Source: Pedobacter cryoconitis
GTDB taxonomy: Bacteria > Bacteroidota > Bacteroidia > Sphingobacteriales > Sphingobacteriaceae
Assembly (NCBI RefSeq): GCF_003259615.1
Contig: NZ_QLLR01000001.1
Location: forward strand, 251,922-315,921
Reading direction: 5' to 3'
Length of the DNA stretch: 64,000 nucleotides
Below, piece by piece: positions 34,865 through 42,349 of this stretch. A model generated the notes under the pieces. That model made no database searches and had not been told where the DNA came from. It was given only the letters and a program-made list of their open reading frames with translations. Every line of letters begins with the position of its first letter. Positions within the stretch are counted from its first letter, which is position 1. Both the position numbers and the translations under genes were made by a program.

Positions 34865-37800
34865 TTAGAAACTTGCATTTAAACCGAGTGACCAGGTTTT
34901 GATCCCTGGATAACCACCGCGGCCAGAACCCGATTCAGGGTCATAATCAGCCAGGCGTTTATCTGCCATAATCGTAAATGGATTACTGCTTGTACCGTAA
35001 AATCTCAGCCTGGACATTCCGAATTTCTTACTGACCTGCTGTGGGATGGTATACCCTAAAGTGATCCCTCTTATCCTGAAATAAGAACCGCTGAATAACC
35101 AGAAAGAAGAGGTTGGGGTATAATTTTGTCCTCCCGATGCAGTAGTCAGGATACGTGGGAAATCTGCATTTGGATCAGGATTAGCGGCCGTCCATCGGTT
35201 TTTCCACTGCTCTTTGACACTGCCTCCGTTAAAAAACGGATAAGCGGCCTCTTCCGATAAATAAGTCTTCACATTGGCAACGCCATAGGTAAGTACGCTG
35301 AAATCAAATCCCTTATAACTCGCGCTGATATTAAAGCCATAATTGAACCAGGGAACATCAGTGCCTAATACTTTACGGTCTAAAGCATCAATTTTACCGT
35401 CTCCATTCAGGTCTTTATATTTAATATCACCAGGGCCGGTTGCTGCCGACTGAAAAGCATGATTTTTTACGTCTGCGGCATCTGTGAAAAGACCGTCAGC
35501 TTCATAACCATAAAATGAACCGATAGATTCTCCTACTCTCTGGATATATCTGCCGTCAAAATTATCTCTGCTGTCTGATAGTCCTGTAATTTTATTCTGG
35601 ATAACAGAGAAGTTCGCGCCGATACTATAGCTGAAATCATTCCCTATTTTATTGTTATGGGTTAGCCCAAGTTCAAATCCTTTATTTCGGGTGGAAGCTG
35701 CATTTACTAAGGGAAGACCGCTGGTTTTCGCGTTAGTCGTATTGGTATTTACCCCAATTGTTTCGAGCGTGGAAACTCTTAATAATAAGTCTTCAGTGTC
35801 TTTAATGTAGTAATCTGCAGTAATATCTAATTTGCTGTTAAACAAACTCAGGTCTAAACCAAAATTGGTCATGTATACACTTTCCCATGAAGTCAGCAGA
35901 TTAGGTATCCTGTCCTGCCATACACCTCCTTGTGGTAAACCTTCAAAATTATAAGCATAACCATTGCTCAGCAGGTTAGAATAGTTCCCAATCGTTACTG
36001 GGTTTTCATTCCCTAATGAGCCATAAGAGCCGCGTAATTTCAGGTTGGAGATCCAGCTGATGTTTTTCATAAAGTCTTCCTTAGAGACGATCCAGCCTGC
36101 AGAAAAAGAAGGAAATACGGCTCTGCGGACACTGCTTTCAAAACGCGAAGAATAATCTATACGCGCATTGGCTTCCAGCAAATATTTGTCATTAAAAACA
36201 TAGTTGAAGCGGCCGAACAGTGAACGTATTGCCCATTGCTGCTCAGCAGAGGTGTTGGCTTGTCCGTCGTCATCGGTGTTAATATCTTCAGGATTCGAAG
36301 ATCCGCTGCCCACTGTAGTTAAATCATTGTTAGGGAAGTTTTTTCTGCCCAGAAAAGCTGTTCTGTAAGTGTTACTTTCCTGACTTGCGCCTAAAGTTAA
36401 TTTTCCAAAGTGTTTGCCAAAGGAACGCTGGTAATCTGCAGTACCCTGAACCAGCGTCTCTCTTCTTTTGCGGTAATATTCTTTCATATTATTCACTGTC
36501 GATGCCGTAGAAGAAATGGGTGCCCCGGTCAGAAAGTTCTTGATCGGGTCCAGTGTGCTGGTAAAAGCCCAGGAATTTCCATCAGTAAATTTGAACGAGG
36601 CCAGTCCGTTGATCGTCAGCCCCGGCAATGGTGTTAAGACTACATTTCCTGCGGTTTGCAGATAGTTATCTTTATCCCAGGCACTGCCACCGTCTTCGAT
36701 CATCCGCAGCTGATTACGTTTGGCAGTTTGTGAATTGACTGTTCCATTGTCCATAGATCCCCAGTCTCCATTGCTTTGGCGCAGTACAGAAGTTGGCAAA
36801 GAACGGTTAAGTTCAGTCCAGTTCAGATCTCCTTTACGGTCAAAATTCTGACTGGTGAAAGACAGGTTGGTCCCGATTTTTAAAATATTGGGAACAATAA
36901 TACTTTCTGTATTTAATTTACCACCCACACGAGTTTGCTTTTTATCCGGAACTAAAGAGGATTGCGTCAGGTAATTCAAGCCCAGATAACTGCTGGTCAC
37001 TTTACCGGGTGAGTTTACATTCAGACTGATATTACTTTGCGGTGCACTTTGACGCACGACTTCTTTGTACCAGTTTGTATTGGGGTATAAGTCAGGTTGA
37101 GAGCCATCCTGATAGGCCTGAAGTTGTGCAGCTGTGAAAATTGGTTGTCCGCCGGCATTGGTTAACGCTTCATTGTATAGGTTGGCATAATCAAATGATC
37201 CTGCATATTTCGGTAAACGTGTAGCGGTTTGCCAGCCATAATCTGCATTCAGCTCTACTAACGTTCTGTCTCCGCCACCACGTTTGGTGGTCACCATAAT
37301 GACTCCATTTGCAGCTCTTGATCCATATAATGAAGCGGAGGAAGCATCCTTTAAAACGGAAATACTGGAAATATCATTTGAATTGATGGCACTTAATTCT
37401 GCTGCGGTTGCGGGAATTCCATCAATCACATACATCGGTTCACTGGCAGAACTCAAACTAGCTCTTCCCCTGATCGAGATTGTACCTGTACTATTGGAAG
37501 TACCATTGGTATTCCGGCCTACATCGCCAGGACGCTGTAAAATAGTCAGCCCCGGAGAAACACCCTGCAAAGCATTTTGCAATGAACTTACTGGTCTGTC
37601 TTTCAATTGTTTTGCACTAATTGTAGCGATAGCACCTGTTAAGCTGCTTTTCTTTTGTGTACCATAAGCAACGACAACTACTTCGTCCAGGTTACTTGCT
37701 TGTACGGCCAGTTTAATGGTTAACGGGCTTCCCGATCCGGCACTAATTTCCTGCGTGATATAGCCTAAATAAGAAACGACAAGAATAGCTTTTTCATCCA

Positions 37801-38317
37801 GGTTGGCCAATTTAAATTGACCTTCACTATCGGTAATACCGCCTTGGGCTGTGCCTTTGACTTTAACTGTTGCACCAGGAATACCCATTCCCTTTTCATC
37901 TACAACTTTACCGGTCACATTGATATTTGCTTTAACGGCTGCAGGAGAACTTGCTTTTTTTTCCTGTACAACTATAGTTTTTGCTGCGATCGTATATTCA
38001 AGGGATTGGTTGGCAAAAACCTGCAGCAGTGCATCTTCCAGGCTCGCTTCTTTAACTTCTATATTCACTGGTCTGGCGAGCTTCAGATCTTTCCTGATAA
38101 AGAATATATCATATCCGCTCTGACTTTTTATTTCATTGAGAATTTTCTCTAATGGTGCATTTTTACGGGACAGGGTAATACGGCCTTGTGCAAAAGCCAT
38201 TGCATTGAGCTGTAGTACGGCTGTTAATATTAAAATAGCTGTAAACTTCGTCACACGAAGAATTTTCCTATTCCTACAGGGCTTCCCGTATGAATCAGGG
38301 GCAGGGGTTTCATACAT
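34865..38317 (-). CDS. SusC-like TonB-dependent transducer with STN domain
   Basis: A complete 1150-residue SusC protein. The long leader (1-44, ending AMAFAQ) is followed by the STN domain (about 47-115, LEKILNEIKSQSGYDIFFIR), a carboxypeptidase-regulatory-like domain (about 133-207, GMGIPGATVKVKG), a TonB box (LDEVVVVAYGTQKK), the plug (with YGSRAANGVIMVTTKRG) and the barrel ending in SLGLNASF. The STN domain matches the upstream FecR and sigma genes, so binding of substrate can induce its own operon. The same operon goes on to SusD, the sulfatase remnant and the GH2 beta-galactosidase. Upstream of the whole operon a LacI-type palindrome suggests a second layer of control. Confidence 0.95.
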   Translation of the reverse strand: MYETPAPDSYGKPCRNRKILRVTKFTAILILTAVLQLNAMAFAQGRITLSRKNAPLEKILNEIKSQSGYDIFFIRKDLKLARPVNIEVKEASLEDALLQVFANQSLEYTIAAKTIVVQEKKASSPAAVKANINVTGKVVDEKGMGIPGATVKVKGTAQGGITDSEGQFKLANLDEKAILVVSYLGYITQEISAGSGSPLTIKLAVQASNLDEVVVVAYGTQKKSSLTGAIATISAKQLKDRPVSSLQNALQGVSPGLTILQRPGDVGRNTNGTSNSTGTISIRGRASLSSASEPMYVIDGIPATAAELSAINSNDISSISVLKDASSASLYGSRAANGVIMVTTKRGGGDRTLVELNADYGWQTATRLPKYAGSFDYANLYNEALTNAGGQPIFTAAQLQAYQDGSQPDLYPNTNWYKEVVRQSAPQSNISLNVNSPGKVTSSYLGLNYLTQSSLVPDKKQTRVGGKLNTESIIVPNILKIGTNLSFTSQNFDRKGDLNWTELNRSLPTSVLRQSNGDWGSMDNGTVNSQTAKRNQLRMIEDGGSAWDKDNYLQTAGNVVLTPLPGLTINGLASFKFTDGNSWAFTSTLDPIKNFLTGAPISSTASTVNNMKEYYRKRRETLVQGTADYQRSFGKHFGKLTLGASQESNTYRTAFLGRKNFPNNDLTTVGSGSSNPEDINTDDDGQANTSAEQQWAIRSLFGRFNYVFNDKYLLEANARIDYSSRFESSVRRAVFPSFSAGWIVSKEDFMKNISWISNLKLRGSYGSLGNENPVTIGNYSNLLSNGYAYNFEGLPQGGVWQDRIPNLLTSWESVYMTNFGLDLSLFNSKLDITADYYIKDTEDLLLRVSTLETIGVNTNTTNAKTSGLPLVNAASTRNKGFELGLTHNNKIGNDFSYSIGANFSVIQNKITGLSDSRDNFDGRYIQRVGESIGSFYGYEADGLFTDAADVKNHAFQSAATGPGDIKYKDLNGDGKIDALDRKVLGTDVPWFNYGFNISASYKGFDFSVLTYGVANVKTYLSEEAAYPFFNGGSVKEQWKNRWTAANPDPNADFPRILTTASGGQNYTPTSSFWLFSGSYFRIRGITLGYTIPQQVSKKFGMSRLRFYGTSSNPFTIMADKRLADYDPESGSGRGGYPGIKTWSLGLNASF

Positions 38318-38479
38318 TGATTTGGTTGTGTTTAGGCGATAACCCGATTTTGAGGCCCGGTAATCTTGGTTAAGTTGATTTTTGTTTGGTATTTTTAATA
38401 GGAGAATTGAGTTTGCCTGATAGCAGAAGCAGGCGTTCCCGCTTATAGCGCTGAGTGTTTTTGATAGAAGAAGTAAAGG

Positions 38480-39649
38480 TTATGACATCAATATTATCCT
38501 CCTTCCTTCGATCTTAAATTTAATTTTCCGGGTTAGTTCCAGGATCTGGAGAACTTCCGCAAGGCTTTTTGATCTTGAAATCGCTCCGCCAAAAGATATG
38601 GTATCGAATTTCCCGCTATAGCTGATCTCTACATTGTACCATCTGCTGAGTTTACGCATAGAAACTTCGAGGTCTTCATCTGCAAAAGTGAAATAGCCAT
38701 TTTTCCAGGCCACTGCATTTTCGATGTCAACCTTTTCTACCTGGAATGAAGCTTGCGTTAAAGTGGATTGTTCTCCTGGACGGAGTAGCTTTGAATCACC
38801 ATGTTCCTGTGAACTGGCATTGGAAACTTTAACGATACCTTCTAAAAGTGTTGTTTTTGTAGCCTTTTCTTCCGGATAGGCATTGACATTAAAATGCGTG
38901 CCCAGTACCTGAACTTCCTGTTTGCCGGTGACTACGGTGAACGGTCTTTTTTTATCTTTTGATACTTCAAAATAGCCTTCGCCTGTGAGTTCAACTTTAC
39001 GCTGGTGCGCTGCGAACTGTGCAGGATATTTCAGAGAGGAAGCGGCATTGAGCCATACTTTAGTTCCATCAGGCAGATTGATTTGATATTGTCCGCCTAC
39101 AGGGGTTTCTATCGTATTAAATTCAGTGGTCTGATTTGCTGAGGCAGCAGCTGATGAGTTCTTAATTGTATAAACTAATTGTCCGTCGGCAGTTTTGGTA
39201 ATAGCTATACCAGATTGCTCGGCAATTTCACCATTCGAAGAATCAGTTAAACTGATTTTCCGGCCATTGGCAAGTGTTAAAGTTGCTTTATTGCCACCCG
39301 GTTTGATGTCGGCAGCTATTTGTCTGGCCACCTTTTTCCGGGGAGATAATGAGGTATTCAAAGAAAGATAAACTAAGGTTCCTGAGATCAGAATGAGTGT
39401 CGCTGCTGCTAAAACTGAATAAATCAACCCTGTGTTCCTCCGCTTTGGCAAAAGAAGTTTATCCTTTATCTTTTCGTTTATCTTTTTGCCCAGCGCAGCA
39501 CGATTATCCTCTTCTTTCAGGATAAGCTCTGTATCATCAAAGGAATTGTACCAGCTATTAAACTGCGCTTTTTCCTCTGCTGTGATCGTACCTTTACGCC
39601 ACTTTGCGGCAAGCTGTGCTAGTTTTTCTTTGTCCGGATTGGAACTCAT
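38480..39649 (-). CDS. FecR-family anti-sigma factor
   Basis: A 389-residue FecR-type anti-sigma. The cytoplasmic N-terminus (1-70) contains the KWRKGTITAEEKAQFNSWY helix typical of these proteins. One membrane helix lies at about 74-95. The FecR domain spans about 175-280 (IETPVGGQYQINLPDGTKVWLNAASSLKYP), and the C-terminal domain ends in KIKFKIEGRRIILMS. It is followed by the STN-type SusC gene after 162 bases and preceded by the sigma factor (61 bases). It is a paralogue of the protein at 1837-3030, which shares the PGGNKATLTLA and LPDGT blocks, so the two cascades arose from one family, but each has its own partner. Confidence 0.94.
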   Translation of the reverse strand: MSSNPDKEKLAQLAAKWRKGTITAEEKAQFNSWYNSFDDTELILKEEDNRAALGKKINEKIKDKLLLPKRRNTGLIYSVLAAATLILISGTLVYLSLNTSLSPRKKVARQIAADIKPGGNKATLTLANGRKISLTDSSNGEIAEQSGIAITKTADGQLVYTIKNSSAAASANQTTEFNTIETPVGGQYQINLPDGTKVWLNAASSLKYPAQFAAHQRKVELTGEGYFEVSKDKKRPFTVVTGKQEVQVLGTHFNVNAYPEEKATKTTLLEGIVKVSNASSQEHGDSKLLRPGEQSTLTQASFQVEKVDIENAVAWKNGYFTFADEDLEVSMRKLSRWYNVEISYSGKFDTISFGGAISRSKSLAEVLQILELTRKIKFKIEGRRIILMS

Positions 39650-39710
39650 TGTAGTGGCTGTTTATTAGATAGCCAAATCAATCCGGGAAATCCCTTAGTC
39701 TATTTTGAAA

Positions 39711-40325
39711 TTAGTATAAAAAAAGAACTGACTTTGCCATTTGTGCGAGATAACCGAATTTTGCCCGGATCGTTTTCCGTGCTTTAGCAAGATGCGCTTC
39801 TACAGTTTTCTCCGCAATATTCAACTCCTTCGCAATCTGTTTCTGAGAATAGCCGTGTTCATGTTTCAGCTTAAAAACCAGCATACATTTTTCAGGTAAA
39901 ACACGGATGGTTAATGCCAGTTGATTTTGCAGCTCATTGAAATCCAGCAGGTCTGAAGTAGACTCATCGACCGGAGAGCTCCAAACCAGTATTTCCTTCT
40001 TCACCCTGCTCTCTCTGCTTTTTTTCGCCATCCGGTTGATGACTTCAAACTTCACTGCAACCGAAAAATAGTATTGAAATCCTTTCATCAGTTCGAATGT
40101 GCTGCGTTTTCTCCAGAGGTTACAGAAAATATCCTGCACTATTTCTTCTGCTTCATACGCGTCATCGGTTCTTTGACGCGCAACCACATATAATCTTTCC
40201 CAATACCTTTGATAAAGTTCATTGAATGCGGCTTCATCATCAACCGTAAGCAAACCAGCCAGTTCATGATCTGTAAGGGTAGCATAAGATTTTGTAGGCC
40301 TGGTGTTAAACAATGAATCCAGCAT
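39711..40325 (-). CDS. ECF sigma-70 factor of the SusC/FecR cascade
   Basis: A sigma factor of about 204 residues. I start it at the ATG at 40325 (MLDSLFNTRPTKSYATL); the longer frame to 40469 adds a hydrophobic stretch without sigma-like sequence and would place a LacI-type palindrome inside the coding region. Region 2 is at about 30-80 (AAFNELYQRYWERLYVVA, AEEIVQDIFCNLWR) and region 4 at about 140-195 (LPEKCMLVFKLKHEHGYSQKQIAKEL and NIAEKTVEAHLAKARKTIR). It ends with a hydrophobic tail (AKSVLFLY). It heads the operon FecR, SusC, SusD, sulfatase remnant, GH2. Two operator-like sites in the 240 bases upstream suggest that a LacI protein controls its expression. Confidence 0.92.
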   Translation of the reverse strand: MLDSLFNTRPTKSYATLTDHELAGLLTVDDEAAFNELYQRYWERLYVVARQRTDDAYEAEEIVQDIFCNLWRKRSTFELMKGFQYYFSVAVKFEVINRMAKKSRESRVKKEILVWSSPVDESTSDLLDFNELQNQLALTIRVLPEKCMLVFKLKHEHGYSQKQIAKELNIAEKTVEAHLAKARKTIRAKFGYLAQMAKSVLFLY

Positions 40326-40385
40326 GTTATTAAGTTTAATCTTAATATACTGGCAAGCAAACCCATTAAAAAGGATGAGAACTAC

Positions 40386-40397
40386 GCAAACGCTTGC
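40386..40397. promoter_or_regulatory. LacI-family operator candidate upstream of the sigma factor
   Basis: GCAAACGCTTGC matches the GCAAACGTTTGC palindrome except for one base. It lies 61 bases upstream of the chosen sigma-factor start at 40325, within promoter range. Confidence 0.65.
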
Positions 40398-40504
40398 ATA
40401 ATAGTTCCATTTAATAAGAAGATACGGATGTTTTTTACCTGATGTGATACAAAATAAATGTATAATCAAGAAAATTATAGTTGCTTTAACGTTTTAAATA
40501 AAAC

Positions 40505-40530
40505 CTGAGAGGTTAGCCGTTAAATCTCAG
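40505..40530 (-). terminator. Weak hairpin downstream of the globin gene
   Basis: CTGAGA (40505-40510) and TCTCAG (40525-40530) form a stem that starts 34 bases after the globin stop. No long T-run follows, so its role as terminator is only probable. Confidence 0.4.
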
Positions 40531-40532
40531 CA

Positions 40533-40542
40533 CAAACGTTTG
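40533..40542. promoter_or_regulatory. LacI-family operator candidate between globin and sigma genes
   Basis: Perfect CAAACGTTTG palindrome, 147 bases centre to centre from the site at 40386. With that site it forms a pair like the one in front of the SusC operon at 19027. Confidence 0.7.
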
Positions 40543-40563
40543 TTTTGAATTATCAATCCCGAT

Positions 40564-40950
40564 TCAGACAATGACTTTAGTCGGATCACCATTTAATCCA
40601 CGCAAACGGCGAAGAAACATTTCGGCCATGAGTTCAGCTCTGTTTTTAGCCTCTGCTGCCATTTCCCCTTCGAAATCTTCCTCAATAGTTGCCCTGAACA
40701 AGATTAACCAGCGTTCAAAATGTTTTGCTTCAATAGCCAGTGGAGCGTGTTTGGCAAAAGGGTTTCCCCGAAAACCAGGAACCCCGAATAATGCAGCATT
40801 CCAAAACCTGTACATTTGCTGCAGATGAGGGTTCCAGTCTTGCAGTACACTTGCGAAAACAGGCCCGATCAGTTCGTCCTGCTGAACTTTCCCGTAAAAT
40901 TTATCTACGAACAGCATAATATCTTCCACGTTTTTAATGTCAGCCTTCAT
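40564..40950 (-). CDS. Group III truncated haemoglobin
   Basis: A truncated globin of 128 residues from the ATG at 40950; the longer frame to 41001 adds 17 basic residues that do not belong to the fold. Seen are the N-terminal VEDIMLFVDKFYGKVQQDELIGPVF block, a Trp (Trp40) and FWNAALFG, KHAPL, and HFERWLILF. In group III globins the His of HFxRWL (His77 here) is the probable haem proximal ligand. These proteins bind oxygen, NO or peroxide. It lies alone, reading towards the sigma operon, with an intergenic region containing LacI-type palindromes between them; control by those sites is possible but not obvious. No NO-related genes are next to it. Confidence 0.87.
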   Translation of the reverse strand: MKADIKNVEDIMLFVDKFYGKVQQDELIGPVFASVLQDWNPHLQQMYRFWNAALFGVPGFRGNPFAKHAPLAIEAKHFERWLILFRATIEEDFEGEMAAEAKNRAELMAEMFLRRLRGLNGDPTKVIV

Positions 40951-41083
40951 TGTTACAAATTTACGGATTAAGCGCTTTGAAAAAATCATATCAAAAATCA
41001 TAGTTATGTAACATTCCTAAGATAATAATATATTATTTCAGGAAATATTTGTTTTTGTGATTTAAAAGTAGAGATTTGTTTCA

Positions 41084-41233
41084 ATGGGTTTAATCAGACA
41101 CTTACTTTACACGCTTCGAATGGCGATTGCATCAAAAATGCAACCTGCCCGTGTTCTGCAACGTCAACCCGTTTCTTACCACTCTAATTTAGGATACTTT
41201 TTCCGTAAAAATAGCAAAGACTTTATTCAGTAA
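41084..41233 (+). CDS. Small ORF, 49 residues, first of a tandem paralogous pair
   Basis: A 49-residue basic peptide (starts MGLIRHLLYTLRMAIASK, ends SKDFIQ) that is too short for normal ORF calls. Evidence that it is real: a second ORF 72 bases downstream ends with the same SKDFI-[Q/K]-stop, and in both cases the stop codon is followed directly by a similar sequence that can form a GGCCCC/GGGGCC-type hairpin. The N-terminal 20 residues could form an amphipathic basic helix. No RBS is obvious, as is common in this phylum. Function unknown: a small membrane-active or nucleic-acid-binding peptide are equally possible. It is also possible that the repeat itself, not the peptide, is what is conserved. 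Confidence 0.5.
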   Translation: MGLIRHLLYTLRMAIASKMQPARVLQRQPVSYHSNLGYFFRKNSKDFIQ

Positions 41234-41235
41234 GT

Positions 41236-41284
41236 CCCGGCCCCGCATCAGGTTTGGGGCCAGCGATAAAGCTTTATTTTTTTA
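41236..41284 (+). terminator. Hairpin after the first small ORF
   Basis: GGCCCC (41239-41244) and GGGGCC (41256-41261) form a GC-rich stem; a second small AT stem and a T-run (TTTATTTTTTTAT) follow. This looks like a normal intrinsic terminator. Confidence 0.6.
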
Positions 41285-41304
41285 TATCTTAATTTATTTT
41301 GTTA

Positions 41305-41463
41305 ATGAAAACAATCCTTACACACCGCTTTATTTATGCAATGCTCGAAATTTCCTTTACCAGGGAAATGTGCGCTTCATTTGCAATGTATTGCCGCATG
41401 ATAGCTATTCATTATCATTTTGGATTCCACTCCCAAACTACCAGCAAGGACTTTATTAAGTAA
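41305..41463 (+). CDS. Small ORF, 52 residues, second of a tandem paralogous pair
   Basis: A 52-residue ORF (starts MKTILTHRFIYAMLEISF, ends TSKDFIK). It shares with the upstream ORF the C-terminal SKDFI-[KQ]-stop, an aromatic/His-rich segment just before it (HYHFGFHSQT here, SYHSNLGYFF there) and an adjacent downstream hairpin. Three Met-Cys/Tyr-Cys segments (MCASFAMYC) may matter. No known family recognised. The pair probably arose by tandem duplication, after which the N-termini drifted while the end and the hairpin stayed similar. Confidence 0.5.
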   Translation: MKTILTHRFIYAMLEISFTREMCASFAMYCRMIAIHYHFGFHSQTTSKDFIK

Positions 41464-41490
41464 GCCCCGACCCTCATTTGGTTTGGGGCC
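41464..41490 (+). terminator. Hairpin after the second small ORF
   Basis: GCCCC (41464-41468) and GGGGC (41485-41489) form a stem with a 16-base loop, similar in sequence to the hairpin at 41236. No T-run follows, so termination is less certain here. Confidence 0.4.
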
Positions 41491-41558
41491 TTCAGGAAAA
41501 TCATGAAGCTGTATACCAGACAGCTCCACTCTCTTTTTTTACTGAATTAATAGTTTAT

Positions 41559-41795
41559 ATGATTAATAAATTTAAATCCATTTCATGGATCGGCTTGGGC
41601 TTGATAGGTCTTTTCGGCTTAAATGTAATGCTTGTTCTCGCTGCTTTACTTCTGGATGATGATTGGTTAACTGTGCTGTCTATCCTGTTCACTGTGCTGC
41701 AATTATTCCTGTATCGTAAGCTTAAACCGCAACAACGAAAGTTTAAAATCCATAGCCGGCTGCTCAATCTTCAGAAATCGCATGCTGCGAATTAA
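41559..41795 (+). CDS. Small two-helix membrane protein, unknown
   Basis: A 78-residue protein from the ATG at 41559. A longer frame begins with TTG at 41478 but would run through the preceding hairpin. Two hydrophobic helices (about 7-27 with GLGLIGLFGLNVMLVLAALLL, broken here as two stretches, and 34-50 with VLSILFTVLQLFLY) are joined by an acidic turn DDDW. A basic C-terminal tail (KLKPQQRKFKIHSR) should lie in the cytoplasm. No family recognised. It precedes a GreA/GreB-type gene by 96 bases, with a palindromic stretch between. Confidence 0.55.
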   Translation: MINKFKSISWIGLGLIGLFGLNVMLVLAALLLDDDWLTVLSILFTVLQLFLYRKLKPQQRKFKIHSRLLNLQKSHAAN

Positions 41796-41817
41796 TAAAT
41801 AAAATCTAATAAATATC

Positions 41818-41862
41818 ATATGGACCCGACATCATTATTTTAATGATCAAAGGCTCCATATG
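41818..41862 (+). terminator. Nested inverted repeat between membrane protein and GreA-like gene
   Basis: Outer arms CATATGGA (41818-41825) and TCCATATG (41855-41862), inner stem ATCATTA/TAATGAT. It lies 22 bases after the small membrane-protein stop and 29 bases before the GreA-like start. It could be a terminator followed by A/T-rich sequence or a regulator site. Confidence 0.4.
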
Positions 41863-41891
41863 ACCAAAAAAAACAATAAACAAATAAGCAT

Positions 41892-42275
41892 ATGAAAACG
41901 GAACAATTAATGATCGTTAAAAAAGAACTGGATCTGTTAAAAAAACATCTTAAAGATTCTAATCTTTCCGAATACAATAAAAACCAGTTACTTGCAGAGT
42001 TAGGTTCTGCAAAAGTTGTCAAAGAAGATGAGCTACCTGATGATGCGGTATGTATCGGATCAGAAGTAGAGATCCAGGAAGAATTAAGTGAAAGAAAATA
42101 TACTTTTCAAATTGTCTTTCCTGCGGAAGCCAATATGAAAGAAAATAAAATGTCTGTCTTTGCCCCTATCGGCACCGCCTTATTAGGCTACCGCGTGGGC
42201 TCCAAAGTTCAATGGGAAATGCCCGATGGCATGAGAACATTTGCTATTTTAAAGGTTACCCATAAAAAAGGCTAA
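41892..42275 (+). CDS. GreA/GreB-family transcription factor, C-terminal-domain type
   Basis: A 127-residue protein with the N-terminal short helical region (MKTEQLMIVKKELDLLKKHL) and the C-terminal GreA/GreB fold (about 45-125): VCIGSEVEIQEEL, TFQIVFPAEANMKENKMSVFAPIGTALLGYRVGSKVQW and FAILKVTHKKG. True GreA has a long coiled-coil that enters RNA polymerase; here the N-terminal coil is only about 40 residues, so this is a small Rnk/GreA-like relative that may bind RNA polymerase without full cleavage activity. The family is common in Bacteroidota and may be a nucleoside diphosphate kinase regulator. No partner genes nearby. Confidence 0.82.
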   Translation: MKTEQLMIVKKELDLLKKHLKDSNLSEYNKNQLLAELGSAKVVKEDELPDDAVCIGSEVEIQEELSERKYTFQIVFPAEANMKENKMSVFAPIGTALLGYRVGSKVQWEMPDGMRTFAILKVTHKKG

Positions 42276-42294
42276 GCGAGTTAAAGCCTATAAA

Positions 42295-42327
42295 AAATGC
42301 CCTGTTAATTAGCTTAACAGGGCATTT
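42295..42327. terminator. Bidirectional hairpin terminator
   Basis: Perfect 14-base arms AAATGCCCTGTTAA (42295-42308) and TTAACAGGGCATTT (42314-42327) with a 5-base loop, between convergent genes ending at 42275 and 42350. A/T-rich tracts flank both sides, so it works in either direction. Confidence 0.9.
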
Positions 42328-42349
42328 CAATTTAAAAACCTGGTGCTGT

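Noticed and set aside
39711..40469. 252-residue version of the sigma factor
   Set aside because: The extra 48 N-terminal residues are hydrophobic and unlike sigma factors, and would bring the operator into the coding region.
41478..41795. 105-residue version of the small membrane protein
   Set aside because: It would start with TTG inside the preceding hairpin; the ATG at 41559 gives a sensible protein.
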